From Acidobacteriota bacterium (lineage in GTDB: Bacteria; Acidobacteriota; Thermoanaerobaculia; Multivoradales; Multivoraceae): a stretch of 34,438 nucleotides of DNA. The position numbers and the translations under genes are program-made. The DNA lies in contig JAPOXA010000065.1 of the NCBI GenBank assembly GCA_026707325.1, positions 1-34,438 of the forward strand. The letters are read 5' to 3'. The notes below the pieces were generated by a model. The model saw only the letters and a program-made list of their open reading frames with translations. It had not been told where the DNA came from and did not search any database. The first letter of the stretch is position 1; each line of letters starts with the position of its first letter. This document shows, piece after piece, positions 21,196 through 29,383 of the stretch.

Positions 21196-22464
21196 ATGCT
21201 CCCAGCCTCCAGAACCGCCTGCACGCCTTGCGAGGCATACCCTGGCTGCTCGCGCCGCGTCTCTGGGAGGGTCCACCCACGCCGGACGGCCCTTGCGCGC
21301 GCTACAGGGCCATTCCGGGCGACTTGCGCCTCGGGGCGTAAGTCCTGCGCAGGATCCGGATCCGGAGCCGAGAAAGCGCGGCAGGGAGGGCGACGCGGCG
21401 GTCGCCTACCGCTCCTCCTCGCGGTCGCCGGCAGCCTGCTGCTGACCGCCCTCCCGGCCGGCGCTCAGCCGCCGCCCAACGCTGGCATACCGACGGTCAA
21501 CGACAACAGCATCGGCAACCTGCCCCAATTCCTCGACAACGCCATCAACATCGTCCTCTCCGCCGGCGCCCAGAGCACCATCCTCGGATGGGGCAACGAC
21601 CTCGCCCGGAACATCGCCCTCATCCTCATCGTCTGGACCGGCGCCCGCGTCGCCCTGAGCGGCACCTTCCAGGCATGGGAACTCATCAAGTTCATCTTCG
21701 TCCTCGCCATCCCCCTCGCCCTCGTGCGCGGCTACGACACCAACATCGTCGGCCTGGGCGTCAGCTTTCCCGAACTCATCACGGGGCAGGGCAACGCGCT
21801 CATGCGGCTCTTCGGCGCCGATGTCCTCGCCCAGGGCGTCGCCACGGTCATGGAGCTGGCCGAGGACCACATGAGGCTCGTCGGCGAGGAAGCCGGTTCC
21901 GTCAACCTCTGGACCGCCTTCCGCACCGGCGGCAAGCAAATCGCCCACCTCGCCCTCCTGACCGCCATCCTGGGCAGCTTCGTCCTCGGAATGATCGTCG
22001 TCCTCGCGCTCGCCATGGCCCAGATTCTCTTCGCCCAGGCCGCGATCGCCGTCCTCGTCACCCTCGGCCCGCTCTTCATCCCCTTCATGATCGTCCCGAA
22101 GATGGACTTCCTCTTCTGGGGCTGGTTCAAGGCCATGCTCCAGTACAGCCTCTACGGGGCAATCGCGGCCGCCATGGTCAGCCTCTGGACCCGGATCATC
22201 CTCGGCTTCGCACGCGCTCTCGAGGCCGAGACCTTCGAGATCAACTCGATGACCGCCGCCACCGGCGTCTGGGTCGTTCCCGTGTTCGGCGTGATCGTCT
22301 GCGCCATTGTCTCCATCATGAAGATCGGCGACATCGCCGGAATGATCGTCGGAGGCGGAAGCGACGGCGGCGGCTTCTTCGGCGGAGCCTTCATGGCCTC
22401 CCGCATCGTCGCCGCCCCCGCCCGCGTCGCCGCGGCGCCGCTCAAGGGAGGAATGCCGGTATGA
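21196..22464 (+). CDS. trbL: TrbL/VirB6-type polytopic membrane protein
   Basis: Inner-membrane channel component. After a signal-like segment (LPLLLAVAGSLLLTALPAGAQ, about 71-91) come several membrane helices between about 130 and 390 (NIALILIVWTGARVAL, FIFVLAIPLALV, LLTAILGSFVLGMIVVLALAMA, AAIAVLVTLGPLFIPF, VVPVFGVIVCAIVSIM) and a Gly-rich tail. The start is doubtful: the only usual start codon is ATG 21196, which adds about 70 Arg/Cys-rich residues before the signal segment, unlike TrbL relatives. DNA 21187-21400 is rich in palindromes (for example TCCTGCGCAGGA, 21343-21354), so the leader may be foreign and the true start non-canonical near 21390-21410. Confidence 0.85.
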   Translation: MLPASRTACTPCEAYPGCSRRVSGRVHPRRTALARATGPFRATCASGRKSCAGSGSGAEKARQGGRRGGRLPLLLAVAGSLLLTALPAGAQPPPNAGIPTVNDNSIGNLPQFLDNAINIVLSAGAQSTILGWGNDLARNIALILIVWTGARVALSGTFQAWELIKFIFVLAIPLALVRGYDTNIVGLGVSFPELITGQGNALMRLFGADVLAQGVATVMELAEDHMRLVGEEAGSVNLWTAFRTGGKQIAHLALLTAILGSFVLGMIVVLALAMAQILFAQAAIAVLVTLGPLFIPFMIVPKMDFLFWGWFKAMLQYSLYGAIAAAMVSLWTRIILGFARALEAETFEINSMTAATGVWVVPVFGVIVCAIVSIMKIGDIAGMIVGGGSDGGGFFGGAFMASRIVAAPARVAAAPLKGGMPV

Positions 22465-23120
22465 GCAAATCGAAGCCCGACCCCGGCAAGGAGTTCGCCG
22501 ACGTATGGGGCGAGCTCGTCGTATCCAACCGACACTTCCGACTCGCCACTTACGCCCTCGGCGGAGTCCTCCTGCTCCTGCTCGTCGCCGTCGTCCGCCT
22601 CTCAAGCGTCGAACTCCCCAAGCCGATCGTCATCCGCGTGGACGACGTCGGCCGAGCCGAGGCACTCGCCTACGACGCGCTGGAGGCCCAGGCCGACCCG
22701 CTCGACCCGACCACCAAGTACTTCCTCGCCGCCTTCGTCAGCGACCACTACTCGCGCCGTACCGCAACCGCCCAGAGGGCCTGGGCCCGGTCCCTCAACT
22801 TCCTCGTCACCGCCCTGGCCGACGAAGCCTTCCGGCGCGACGGCGAGGCCGTCGCCGCCGTGGCGGCCGGCCTAGCGGAACAGGAGCGCCAGGTCGAGCG
22901 GGTCTCCCTCTCCATTCAACCGCAACCGGAGGCGCCGCACATCGCCTCGGCCAACTTCGAGGTCCTCGTGCTCGAGAACGGCCGGGAGGTCGCCCGCGAG
23001 CGCTGGAGCGTCTCCATGCAGTTCATGTTCCTGGAACAAGTGCCCGCGAACCTCCTCCCCGTCAACCCCATGGGCATCCTCGTCACCTACGTCCAGGCCG
23101 ACCAGGTCACCGACTTCTGA
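22461..23120 (+). CDS. trbF: TrbF/VirB8-type inner-membrane assembly protein
   Basis: Bitopic assembly factor of the channel. The 219 residues have a short cytoplasmic N-terminus, one membrane segment (32-48, ALGGVLLLLLVAVVRLS) and a periplasmic VirB8-like domain with the KYFLAAFVSDHYSRR and VPANLLPVNPMGILVTYVQADQ segments, the second being the conserved NP-x-G motif. Start from the ATGA overlap with trbL. Normal length for the family. Confidence 0.9.
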   Translation: MSKSKPDPGKEFADVWGELVVSNRHFRLATYALGGVLLLLLVAVVRLSSVELPKPIVIRVDDVGRAEALAYDALEAQADPLDPTTKYFLAAFVSDHYSRRTATAQRAWARSLNFLVTALADEAFRRDGEAVAAVAAGLAEQERQVERVSLSIQPQPEAPHIASANFEVLVLENGREVARERWSVSMQFMFLEQVPANLLPVNPMGILVTYVQADQVTDF

Positions 23121-23122
23121 CC

Positions 23123-24100
23123 GTGGCCCTCAAGGCCCCGGACATCCCCCACCTGGACGGACGCAACGCCGCGCTCCGGGAACTCGGCTTCCGCGACTGG
23201 GAGGCAGCCTGGCTCACCCTCGTCTGCCTCCACTCCGGCGTCTTTACGAGGACGCAATTCACAGAGCATCACGCCTGCTCTACCGAGACGACTCACGCCT
23301 TCGTACGCCGGCTTGTCGACGCCGGCATCGCCAGGGAGCATCCGCTTCCCGAGATCGACACGAGGCTCCAGTACACCCACGTGCATGGCCGCGGCCTCTA
23401 CCACGCCCTGGGCATCGAGAACGTCCGGCATCGCCGGGCGGCCGAGGACGTAGTTCTCTTCCGTCGTCTCCTCTCCTTCGACCACGTCGTCCGGCATCCC
23501 GACCTCCCCTGGCTCGCCACGGAGCCCGAGAAGGTCGCTCACTTCACCGGCCGCGGCATCCGCCGCGACCAGCTCCCGAGCCGCCTCTACGGCGGCCCGA
23601 CCAAGCGCACCCGCCGCTACTTCGCGCTGAAGCTCCCGATCGCCGCCGACGAAACGTCGGCGACGTTCGTTTACGTCGACCCCGGCCGGAATACCGACCG
23701 CGAACTACAGCGCTGGGCTGCCGAGCATCATGCTCTCTGGGACCAGCTCCGGGCCGCTCGAACCGAGGTCCGCGTTGCCGTCGTCGCGCGGACTATCGCG
23801 GCCCAGCACCAGCTCTCCCGGAAGGTCGCGGCCTGGGCGAACGCCCGCTCGCCAGCCCAGCCGCTCACCGAGGACGAGCGGCAGACCTTGGCTGCCGCCG
23901 ACGCCGATCTCGACGTCGCGCTCGCCACCGGCGACCCGCGATCCTTGGAGCGCTGGGGCGGTCTGAATCCCTGCCGGCGTCTCGTCATCTCTCTTCGCAA
24001 GCGAGCGGATCTTGAAGACGCCGTCGACAGTCCTCGCGCACGCATCGACGCCTACTCGTCGCACCACGCTCGCGGCCTCGCGCCCCAGGCTCTCGCATGA
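23123..24100 (+). CDS. Conserved protein of unknown function with N-terminal winged helix (325 aa)
   Basis: GTG start two bases after the trbF stop. Residues 20-75 look like a winged helix (WLTLVCLHSGVFTRTQFTEHH, then AFVRRLVDAGIAREHPLP). The rest is a soluble domain with recurring conserved-looking blocks: HVHGRGLYHALGIENVRHRR, FRRLLSFDHVVRHPDLPWLATEPEKVAHF, KRTRRYFALKLPI and ATFVYVDPGRNTDRELQRW. I have the impression that close relatives occur widely beside plasmid transfer genes as hypothetical proteins. As the last gene of the trb operon it may regulate transfer or handle DNA. Function unknown. Confidence 0.75.
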   Translation: MALKAPDIPHLDGRNAALRELGFRDWEAAWLTLVCLHSGVFTRTQFTEHHACSTETTHAFVRRLVDAGIAREHPLPEIDTRLQYTHVHGRGLYHALGIENVRHRRAAEDVVLFRRLLSFDHVVRHPDLPWLATEPEKVAHFTGRGIRRDQLPSRLYGGPTKRTRRYFALKLPIAADETSATFVYVDPGRNTDRELQRWAAEHHALWDQLRAARTEVRVAVVARTIAAQHQLSRKVAAWANARSPAQPLTEDERQTLAAADADLDVALATGDPRSLERWGGLNPCRRLVISLRKRADLEDAVDSPRARIDAYSSHHARGLAPQALA

Positions 24101-24143
24101 CTCCGCGCTGCACGGGGATCCGCTCCAGGACCAAAAAAGGACA

Positions 24144-24181
24144 GCACCCCCTATTTTTGATTCTTGGGGCGCGTCTTTTTT
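24144..24181. terminator. Bidirectional terminator-like hairpin at the end of the trb operon
   Basis: GCACCCC (24144-24150) faces GGGGCGC (24166-24172) across a 15-base AT-rich loop, followed on the plus strand by a run of six T (24176-24181). On the minus strand the same stem (with a G-U pair instead of the A-C mismatch) is followed by six T at the position of the A-run 24133-24138. The A- and T-runs also pair with each other (24130-24139/24175-24184). It would end the trb transcript and block entry from the other side. Confidence 0.6.
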
Positions 24182-24185
24182 GGTT

Positions 24186-24234
24186 GTCCTCTTTCGAGGA
24201 CGCTGCCGGAATTGTCCTCGTAACGCTTAGCGTT
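24186..24234. repeat. Two short perfect hairpins upstream of the structured element
   Basis: GTCCTC-TTTC-GAGGAC (24186-24201) and AACGC-TTA-GCGTT (24222-24234). Both are perfect stems with small loops between the terminator and the large folded element. Confidence 0.55.
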
Positions 24235-24255
24235 TCTCGGGCTCCCTCCCCGGAA

Positions 24256-24401
24256 TGCGCCCTCTCGGGCGCAGCGACCCGACCGCACCAGGCGGTCGGG
24301 TCGGGACGTGAGCGACCCCGCCTTTCGGCCGCCTGGTGCGGCACGAAAGGCTCTCCCGTTTTCGGCCCGTCCTCCGGGCCGCGGGAGGGTCGCTCACGTC
24401 C
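24256..24401. ncRNA. Highly structured element (hairpins plus three-way junction) before virD4
   Basis: Consecutive perfect stems cover nearly every base: 7 bp 24256-24262/24267-24273; 12 bp 24275-24286/24292-24303 with loop ACCAG; directly abutting, a 15-bp closing stem 24304-24318/24387-24401 that encloses two arms. Arm one is 24320-24327/24344-24351 plus 24328-24332/24338-24342 with loop CTGGT; arm two is 24353-24358/24382-24387 plus 24363-24369/24375-24381 with a four-T bulge. The loops ACCAG and CTGGT are fully complementary, allowing a kissing contact. The fold could act as RNA on either strand (leader of virD4, ATG 36 bases on, or a separate RNA) or as folded single-stranded DNA such as a transfer origin. 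No known family recognised; strand and type undecided. Confidence 0.5.
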
Positions 24402-24437
24402 AGATTGATCCCTGCGGGAAGGCTCAGACCGGACTCC

Positions 24438-26864
24438 ATGACCACCGCCAACGACACGCCCTCGCCGGCGGCCGCGCGCCTTATCGGCCGCCTACTCTGG
24501 CCGGCCGCCGTAGGCGCCGGCGTCCTCGTGTTGACGCTCCGCTTCGCTGCCTGGCCAAGCCCCGGCACCGTCGCCTGGCTCGACTCCCTCGCCCTACGGA
24601 CCGCCGCCGACTTCGCCCTCGTCCGCGCGGCCTGGTGGGCCACGCTCGCTACTGCGCTCGTGGTCGCCGCCGACCTGGTCCCCGCCGCGGTCCGACGCGC
24701 TCTCGATCGCGGCGGCCGCGTCGCCGGCGCCGGTGTTCACCGCCGCCTGGGCCGGCTTCTCCGGGCGCTCCGCGGCATCCTGACGCTCCGCTTACTCGCC
24801 GCCCTCTCGGTCGGCTTCGGAGCCCTCCGGTGGGCCGGCCACGTCCGGCCCTTCCCCGCGATCGGCGACGATCCCGTTCTTGACTTCATCGCGTACCACG
24901 ATCCCGCGGTCCATGCCCTCATCCGGGCCTGGCACGTCGCCGCACCCGGCGTCGTCGCCTTCGGAGGCGTCCTCCTCCTCTCCGGTGCGGCCCGCGTCTG
25001 GCTCGGGAACCGAGCCGAGTCCGTAAAGCGCGGCCGCGGCGTTCTCCCTGCTTGGCCCGCCTCCACCGACGACGACGCGCCCTCGCTCGTCCTCGGTGAA
25101 CTCCATCACCCGATCGACGCCAGGGAGGCAAGCCGGCCCCAATGGCTCACCATTCCCGAGCGTGGCCTCTACACCGGCCTCGCCGTCTTCGGCGCCGTCG
25201 GCACCGGCAAGACCTCCGGGGCGATGCGGCCCTTCGCCGAGCAGCTCTTCTCCTGGCGGGCCCAGGATCCCCAACGACGCGCCGCGGGCCTCGTCCTCGA
25301 GGTCAAGGGCGACTTCTGCCACGACATCCGCCAGCTCCTCGCGGACAACGGCCGCGAGGACGACTACGTCGAGATCGCCCTGGGCGGACGCTGGCAGTGG
25401 AACCCCCTCGACTCCGACATGGACAGCTACAGCCTCGCCTACTCCATCGCGACTCTCCTCAACCAGCTCTTCGGCCGCGGAAAGGAGCCCTTCTGGCAGC
25501 AGGCCTCCACCAACCTGGTCCGCTGGATCATCGAACTCCACCGCGTCTTCCCGGACCCCTGGGTGACGCTCCGCGACGTCTACCGCCTCACCATCGACCC
25601 CGAAGCGTTCGAGCAGAAGATCACAGTCGCGCGCGCGCTCTGCGCGCCATCGGCTCCCCAGCAACGGATCCGGATCCCCGCCGAACATGCCCGCCATCCC
25701 AAACTCGAAGAGCTTCCCTTCAACCTGAGCCGCGACGGCCAGCTCACAGGCCCCGACAGTCCTGACACCAGGACACGCCTTGACGAGCTCGGCGTCGCCT
25801 GGGAACCCGTCGCCAGCCGCCCACCACCTCCTGACGATCGGCTCGCCCGCCTGGAGGCCGTCGAGCGCTGGTACCGCAATGACTGGATGGAGCTCACCCC
25901 GAAGCTCCGCACCGCGATCGTCGAAGCCATCTCCGTCTTCCTCTCAATCTTCGACCTCCCGGACGTTGCCCGGCTCTTCTCGCCGCCTTCGCCGGCCGCG
26001 AACAGCCCTAATCTGCCCATGACCCCCGGGGAGATGGAGCAAACAGGCCCCGGAACGGAGCCTCCTGACGCCCATCGCGACGAACTGGCCACCGAAACGG
26101 ACGGCCGCGTCGCCGGCGGAACGCTCGCTCCGCTCCCGCCCCTGGTCGACCTCATTGAAGGCGGCAAGGTGGTCGCCCTCAACATGCCCGCGGGCGCCAA
26201 TCCCGCCCTCGCGCGAGCGATCGGCGTCCTCCTCAAGAACGCCTGGCTACAAACCCTCTTGAGGAGGCCGGCCCAGATGAAGCGCAATCCCGATCGCTAC
26301 TTCCGGCCGGCCGTCTTCCTTTGCGACGAGTACCAGAGCTTCGCCACCGTCGGCGAGGACGATCCCTCAGGCGACGAGAAGTCCTTCGCCCTCACCCGTC
26401 AGTGCAAGTGCATTCCCATCGTCGCCACGCAGTCCATCGCCTCCCTACGCTCCGTCCTCGCCGGCAACGACGCCTGGCGCACCCTTCTCCAGACCCTTCG
26501 AACCCGCATCTTCCTCACCCTCAGCGACGACAGCAGCGCCGACCTCGCCTCCAACATGTGCGGCAAGGTCGCACGACTCTCCCCCTCCTACTCCTTCTCG
26601 GAGTCGAGCAAGCCCGGCTTCTCCCTCGTGGCCGCCCGCCCGGGCGGCGGCCAGGGCGGCAGCCTGGGCGCCAGTAAGACCTACCGCGAGCAGCGCGAAC
26701 CCATGTTCCACCCGCGCACCTTCACCCTCCTCCAGAACTACCAGGCGATCGCCTTGCCCTACGACGGCTCGAAGTCCCTGCCGGCCACCCGCCTCTACCT
26801 GAAGCCCCATTACCTTCCCCACGATCGCTCCTACTGGCGGCAGCGCGACGCCGGCGAGATCTGA
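24438..26864 (+). CDS. virD4: Type IV coupling protein VirD4/TraG
   Basis: Couples the DNA substrate to the secretion channel. The 808 residues begin with membrane segments (about 17-36, 60-80, 118-135 and 165-185), followed by the cytoplasmic ATPase domain with Walker A GAVGTGKTS (252-260) in LAVFGAVGTGKTSGAM, LVLEVKGDF (286-293), LGGRWQWNPLD (315-325), Walker B AVFLCDEYQ (about 625-633, Asp630, Glu631) and the sensor VATQSIASL. A long polar insert (about 500-585) carries PNLPMTPGE (524-532), encoded by the DNA element shared with rep. ATG 24438 is used because an upstream in-frame start would run through the folded element. It forms a unit with trbB. Complete only here; bases 1-359 repeat its end. 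Confidence 0.92.
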   Translation: MTTANDTPSPAAARLIGRLLWPAAVGAGVLVLTLRFAAWPSPGTVAWLDSLALRTAADFALVRAAWWATLATALVVAADLVPAAVRRALDRGGRVAGAGVHRRLGRLLRALRGILTLRLLAALSVGFGALRWAGHVRPFPAIGDDPVLDFIAYHDPAVHALIRAWHVAAPGVVAFGGVLLLSGAARVWLGNRAESVKRGRGVLPAWPASTDDDAPSLVLGELHHPIDAREASRPQWLTIPERGLYTGLAVFGAVGTGKTSGAMRPFAEQLFSWRAQDPQRRAAGLVLEVKGDFCHDIRQLLADNGREDDYVEIALGGRWQWNPLDSDMDSYSLAYSIATLLNQLFGRGKEPFWQQASTNLVRWIIELHRVFPDPWVTLRDVYRLTIDPEAFEQKITVARALCAPSAPQQRIRIPAEHARHPKLEELPFNLSRDGQLTGPDSPDTRTRLDELGVAWEPVASRPPPPDDRLARLEAVERWYRNDWMELTPKLRTAIVEAISVFLSIFDLPDVARLFSPPSPAANSPNLPMTPGEMEQTGPGTEPPDAHRDELATETDGRVAGGTLAPLPPLVDLIEGGKVVALNMPAGANPALARAIGVLLKNAWLQTLLRRPAQMKRNPDRYFRPAVFLCDEYQSFATVGEDDPSGDEKSFALTRQCKCIPIVATQSIASLRSVLAGNDAWRTLLQTLRTRIFLTLSDDSSADLASNMCGKVARLSPSYSFSESSKPGFSLVAARPGGGQGGSLGASKTYREQREPMFHPRTFTLLQNYQAIALPYDGSKSLPATRLYLKPHYLPHDRSYWRQRDAGEI
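26007..26032 (+). repeat. 26-base element shared with rep (copy in virD4)
   Basis: Matches 6035-6060 at 24 of 26 positions and is read in the same frame (PNLP-x-TPGE), in the polar insert of the coupling protein. Confidence 0.6.
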
Positions 26865-26875
26865 GATTCCGTCGT

Positions 26876-26891
26876 GACGATACATACCGTC
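26876..26891. promoter_or_regulatory. Operator-like motif, copy A (second reading)
   Basis: Same site as 371-386; here both flanking genes are complete. Confidence 0.5.
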
Positions 26892-26905
26892 TGCACCAAC
26901 ACGCC

Positions 26906-27931
26906 ATGACCGACAGCCTCGCCACCCTCAAGACCTTCCTCCCCGGTCTCGAAGACCTACTCGAAGATCCGGAAGTGACCGAGATCATGATCAACGGTCC
27001 CTACAACGTCTGGACTGAGCGCGCCGGCAAAGGCCTCCAACCGGTCGAGGCGCCCGCCCTCAATGAGGGCGCGCTCCGCCGCGCCGCCATCAGCATCGCG
27101 CGACCCCTGGGCCTCGATCCCAAGACCGACCCGGCCCTGGACGCCCGCCTCGCGGACGGCTCCAGGGTCGCCATCACGACGCCCCCCGCCGCGCCCCACG
27201 TGGCGATCACCATCCGGCGCTTCGGCAACCGGTCCTTCTCGGTGCAGGACCTGGTCGAGAACGGAAGCCTCACCCCGGCCATTCTTGATGCCGCCAAGGA
27301 CGCCCTCCGCAACCGTCAGAACATCCTTGTCAGCGGAGGCACGGGCAGCGGCAAGACCACGCTCCTCAACGCGCTCATCGAGCTCCTTCCCGAGCATGAG
27401 CGGATCGTCTCGATCGAGGACACCCTTGAGCTCCGCATCGAGCAGGCGAACACCGTCCGCTTCGAAGCCCGCGAGCTGGGCGCGGGCTCCCTGACCATCA
27501 GGGACCTGGTCAAGCACTCCCTCCGCCACCGACCCGATCACATCGTGGTCGGAGAAGTTCGTGGTCAGGAAGCCGCCGACCTCCTCCAGGCCCTCAACAC
27601 GGGCCACGGCGGCTCCCTGACCACCGTTCACGCGAACAACGCCCGCGCCGCGCTCTCACGCCTGGCCAGCTGCGCCATGCAGGCCGGCGAACTCCCCTGG
27701 GAGGTTGTCTGCCGGAGCGTCGTGGACGGCATCTCCCTCGTGCTCCACATGACGCGCGTCCAGGGCCGCCGCTACGTCGAGGAGTGCATCGCCCTGCGAG
27801 GCTGGAACCCGGACGACGAGTCCTGGAACATCGAGCCCATCGCCTCGCGGCCAACGGCCGTCCCGCCCAGACCGAAAGCCTCGCGAGCGGTGAAGCGGAA
27901 GCGGCCCGCGGCCAAAGCCGCCGCCGGATGA
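26906..27931 (+). CDS. trbB: TrbB/VirB11-type ATPase (second reading)
   Basis: Same gene as 401-1426, unchanged. This copy shows its true context: it starts 41 bases after the complete virD4 gene. Confidence 0.93.
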   Translation: MTDSLATLKTFLPGLEDLLEDPEVTEIMINGPYNVWTERAGKGLQPVEAPALNEGALRRAAISIARPLGLDPKTDPALDARLADGSRVAITTPPAAPHVAITIRRFGNRSFSVQDLVENGSLTPAILDAAKDALRNRQNILVSGGTGSGKTTLLNALIELLPEHERIVSIEDTLELRIEQANTVRFEARELGAGSLTIRDLVKHSLRHRPDHIVVGEVRGQEAADLLQALNTGHGGSLTTVHANNARAALSRLASCAMQAGELPWEVVCRSVVDGISLVLHMTRVQGRRYVEECIALRGWNPDDESWNIEPIASRPTAVPPRPKASRAVKRKRPAAKAAAG

Positions 27932-27934
27932 CTC

Positions 27935-27955
27935 GCGGCCCCTCCTCGGGGCCGC
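27935..27955 (+). terminator. GC-rich hairpin after trbB (second reading)
   Basis: Same hairpin as 1430-1450. The gene-free spacer that follows runs to 28388 and is the same as 1427-1883. Confidence 0.35.
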
Positions 27956-28388
27956 TCCCCGTGGAAGCGAGTGTCCCGGACGACCACTGTACGGCCGCAC
28001 CTTCGGGAGCGCTCCCCGTAGCCCTGCCACTTGACCGGCCCCTGGCCGTCTCCACTCCGACCCCGCCTTCCCCTGGCCCTACGTGGCCACCAGGCCCCAA
28101 ATCGCCGAAGTCGCCTTGCCGGTGCGGACCTCTACTCTCTGGCCGCGAAGGCGGACAACAACGCGCGCCGCCGACGCCGTCGCCCCGCGGGCCGGCGCAA
28201 GGAGCCGCCAGAACCGCTTCGCGTCGGCCCGATGGGCCGTCTGTCACCCCCTTGCCTCGTGCCGGCTTCACCGCGGCGCGACGGCGCCTCTGCCGCATCC
28301 TCCTGTTGGGGCGGGCCTGTTGCTCGCCGCCATATGGGGGTGAGCGGCGAAAGCCACAGACCCACTAACCCAAGGAGGAATCAGAAAC

Positions 28389-28649
28389 ATGTCCACCAAC
28401 AACGCGCCCATCGAGGAAGTCCGCATCGGAACCGTCAAGGCCGCCATCTGGCGGAACCAGGCCGGGGACGACGGCGCCGTCCGCTACAACGTCACCTTCG
28501 GCAAGCTCTTCCGCTCCGCCGAGGACGGCAAGTGGCAGAGCTCCCGGAGCTTCGGCCGCGACGACCTCCTGGTCCTCGCCAAGGTGGCCGACCGGGTTCA
28601 CACCCGCATCCACGAGCTGCAGGAGCAGCCCGCGGAGGACGACGCCTAG
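28389..28649 (+). CDS. Small conserved plasmid protein, 86 aa (second reading)
   Basis: Same gene as 1884-2144. Confidence 0.75.
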   Translation: MSTNNAPIEEVRIGTVKAAIWRNQAGDDGAVRYNVTFGKLFRSAEDGKWQSSRSFGRDDLLVLAKVADRVHTRIHELQEQPAEDDA

Positions 28650-28697
28650 GGGCGTCTCAACGCCGGCGGCGGCTTCGGCCGTCGCCGGCCTTCGCTC

Positions 28698-28726
28698 TTG
28701 ACCTCCCGACCACCCTCCGGCATAAT
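28698..28726 (+). promoter_or_regulatory. Sigma-70-type promoter (second reading)
   Basis: Same TTGACC-17-CATAAT promoter as 2193-2221. Confidence 0.65.
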
Positions 28727-28733
28727 CCGTATC

Positions 28734-28749
28734 GACGATCTACACCGTC
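28734..28749. promoter_or_regulatory. Operator-like motif, copy C (second reading)
   Basis: Same site as 2229-2244. Confidence 0.5.
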
Positions 28750-28775
28750 CATACTCATCACCGAGGAACACCGAA

Positions 28776-29339
28776 ATGTTCACCTTGCTCAAGCGCCTCG
28801 CCATCCTGGTCGCCCTCTGGCTCGGTGTAAGCGTCGCCGGCGTCGTCTACCTCAACACCCGCAACCCCGAAATGATCGAGAACGACGTCCGAGCCGTCCT
28901 CGAACCCACACTCGGCAGCCTTGACCAGGCTTGGCAAGCCTTCATGCCCGAGCCCGGACCGCCCCTCCCCGCCGACGACGCTATGCGCGCCGAGACCCAG
29001 ACGACGCTCGCCGAGGTCGAAGCCCTCTACGACGAGCTCATCGCGGTCCACCACGCCCTCCAGGAGGCTCACACCGACCAGTGGGAGAAGCGCTGGGCTG
29101 GTGACGCCGTCACCCTGGCCCAGATGGACAAGGAACGCGCCATCGAAGCGATTCAGCACGATCAACAGCGCGTTGACCAGCCTTATGGGCTCAACGGTGG
29201 AGACACCACATCGCAGGGCGTCTCCCTCAGGCTAGACCTGGCCCGCCAGGCGGCGGTCAGCCGCAAGTGGCAGGTCGAGAACGAGCTCGCAACCGCCCGC
29301 CAGAAGCTGGCGGCGCTAAACGCCGCGCCGCGGGAGTGA
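28776..29339 (+). CDS. Membrane-anchored protein, 187 aa (second reading)
   Basis: Same gene as 2271-2834. Confidence 0.75.
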   Translation: MFTLLKRLAILVALWLGVSVAGVVYLNTRNPEMIENDVRAVLEPTLGSLDQAWQAFMPEPGPPLPADDAMRAETQTTLAEVEALYDELIAVHHALQEAHTDQWEKRWAGDAVTLAQMDKERAIEAIQHDQQRVDQPYGLNGGDTTSQGVSLRLDLARQAAVSRKWQVENELATARQKLAALNAAPRE

Positions 29340-29356
29340 ACGGCCCTTTCCGTCCT

Positions 29357-29372
29357 GACGATTCATACCGTC
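29357..29372. promoter_or_regulatory. Operator-like motif, copy B (second reading)
   Basis: Same site as 2852-2867. Confidence 0.5.
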
Positions 29373-29383
29373 TGCATCAATCC

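Noticed and set aside
24130..24184. Insertion sequence end based on the 10-bp A/T-rich inverted repeat
   Set aside because: No transposase or remnant nearby; the GC stem plus A/T-runs fit a bidirectional terminator.
24304..24401. 98-bp miniature transposable element with 15-bp terminal inverted repeats
   Set aside because: The flanks show no target-site duplication and the interior is itself fully base-paired, which fits a folded RNA or DNA element better.
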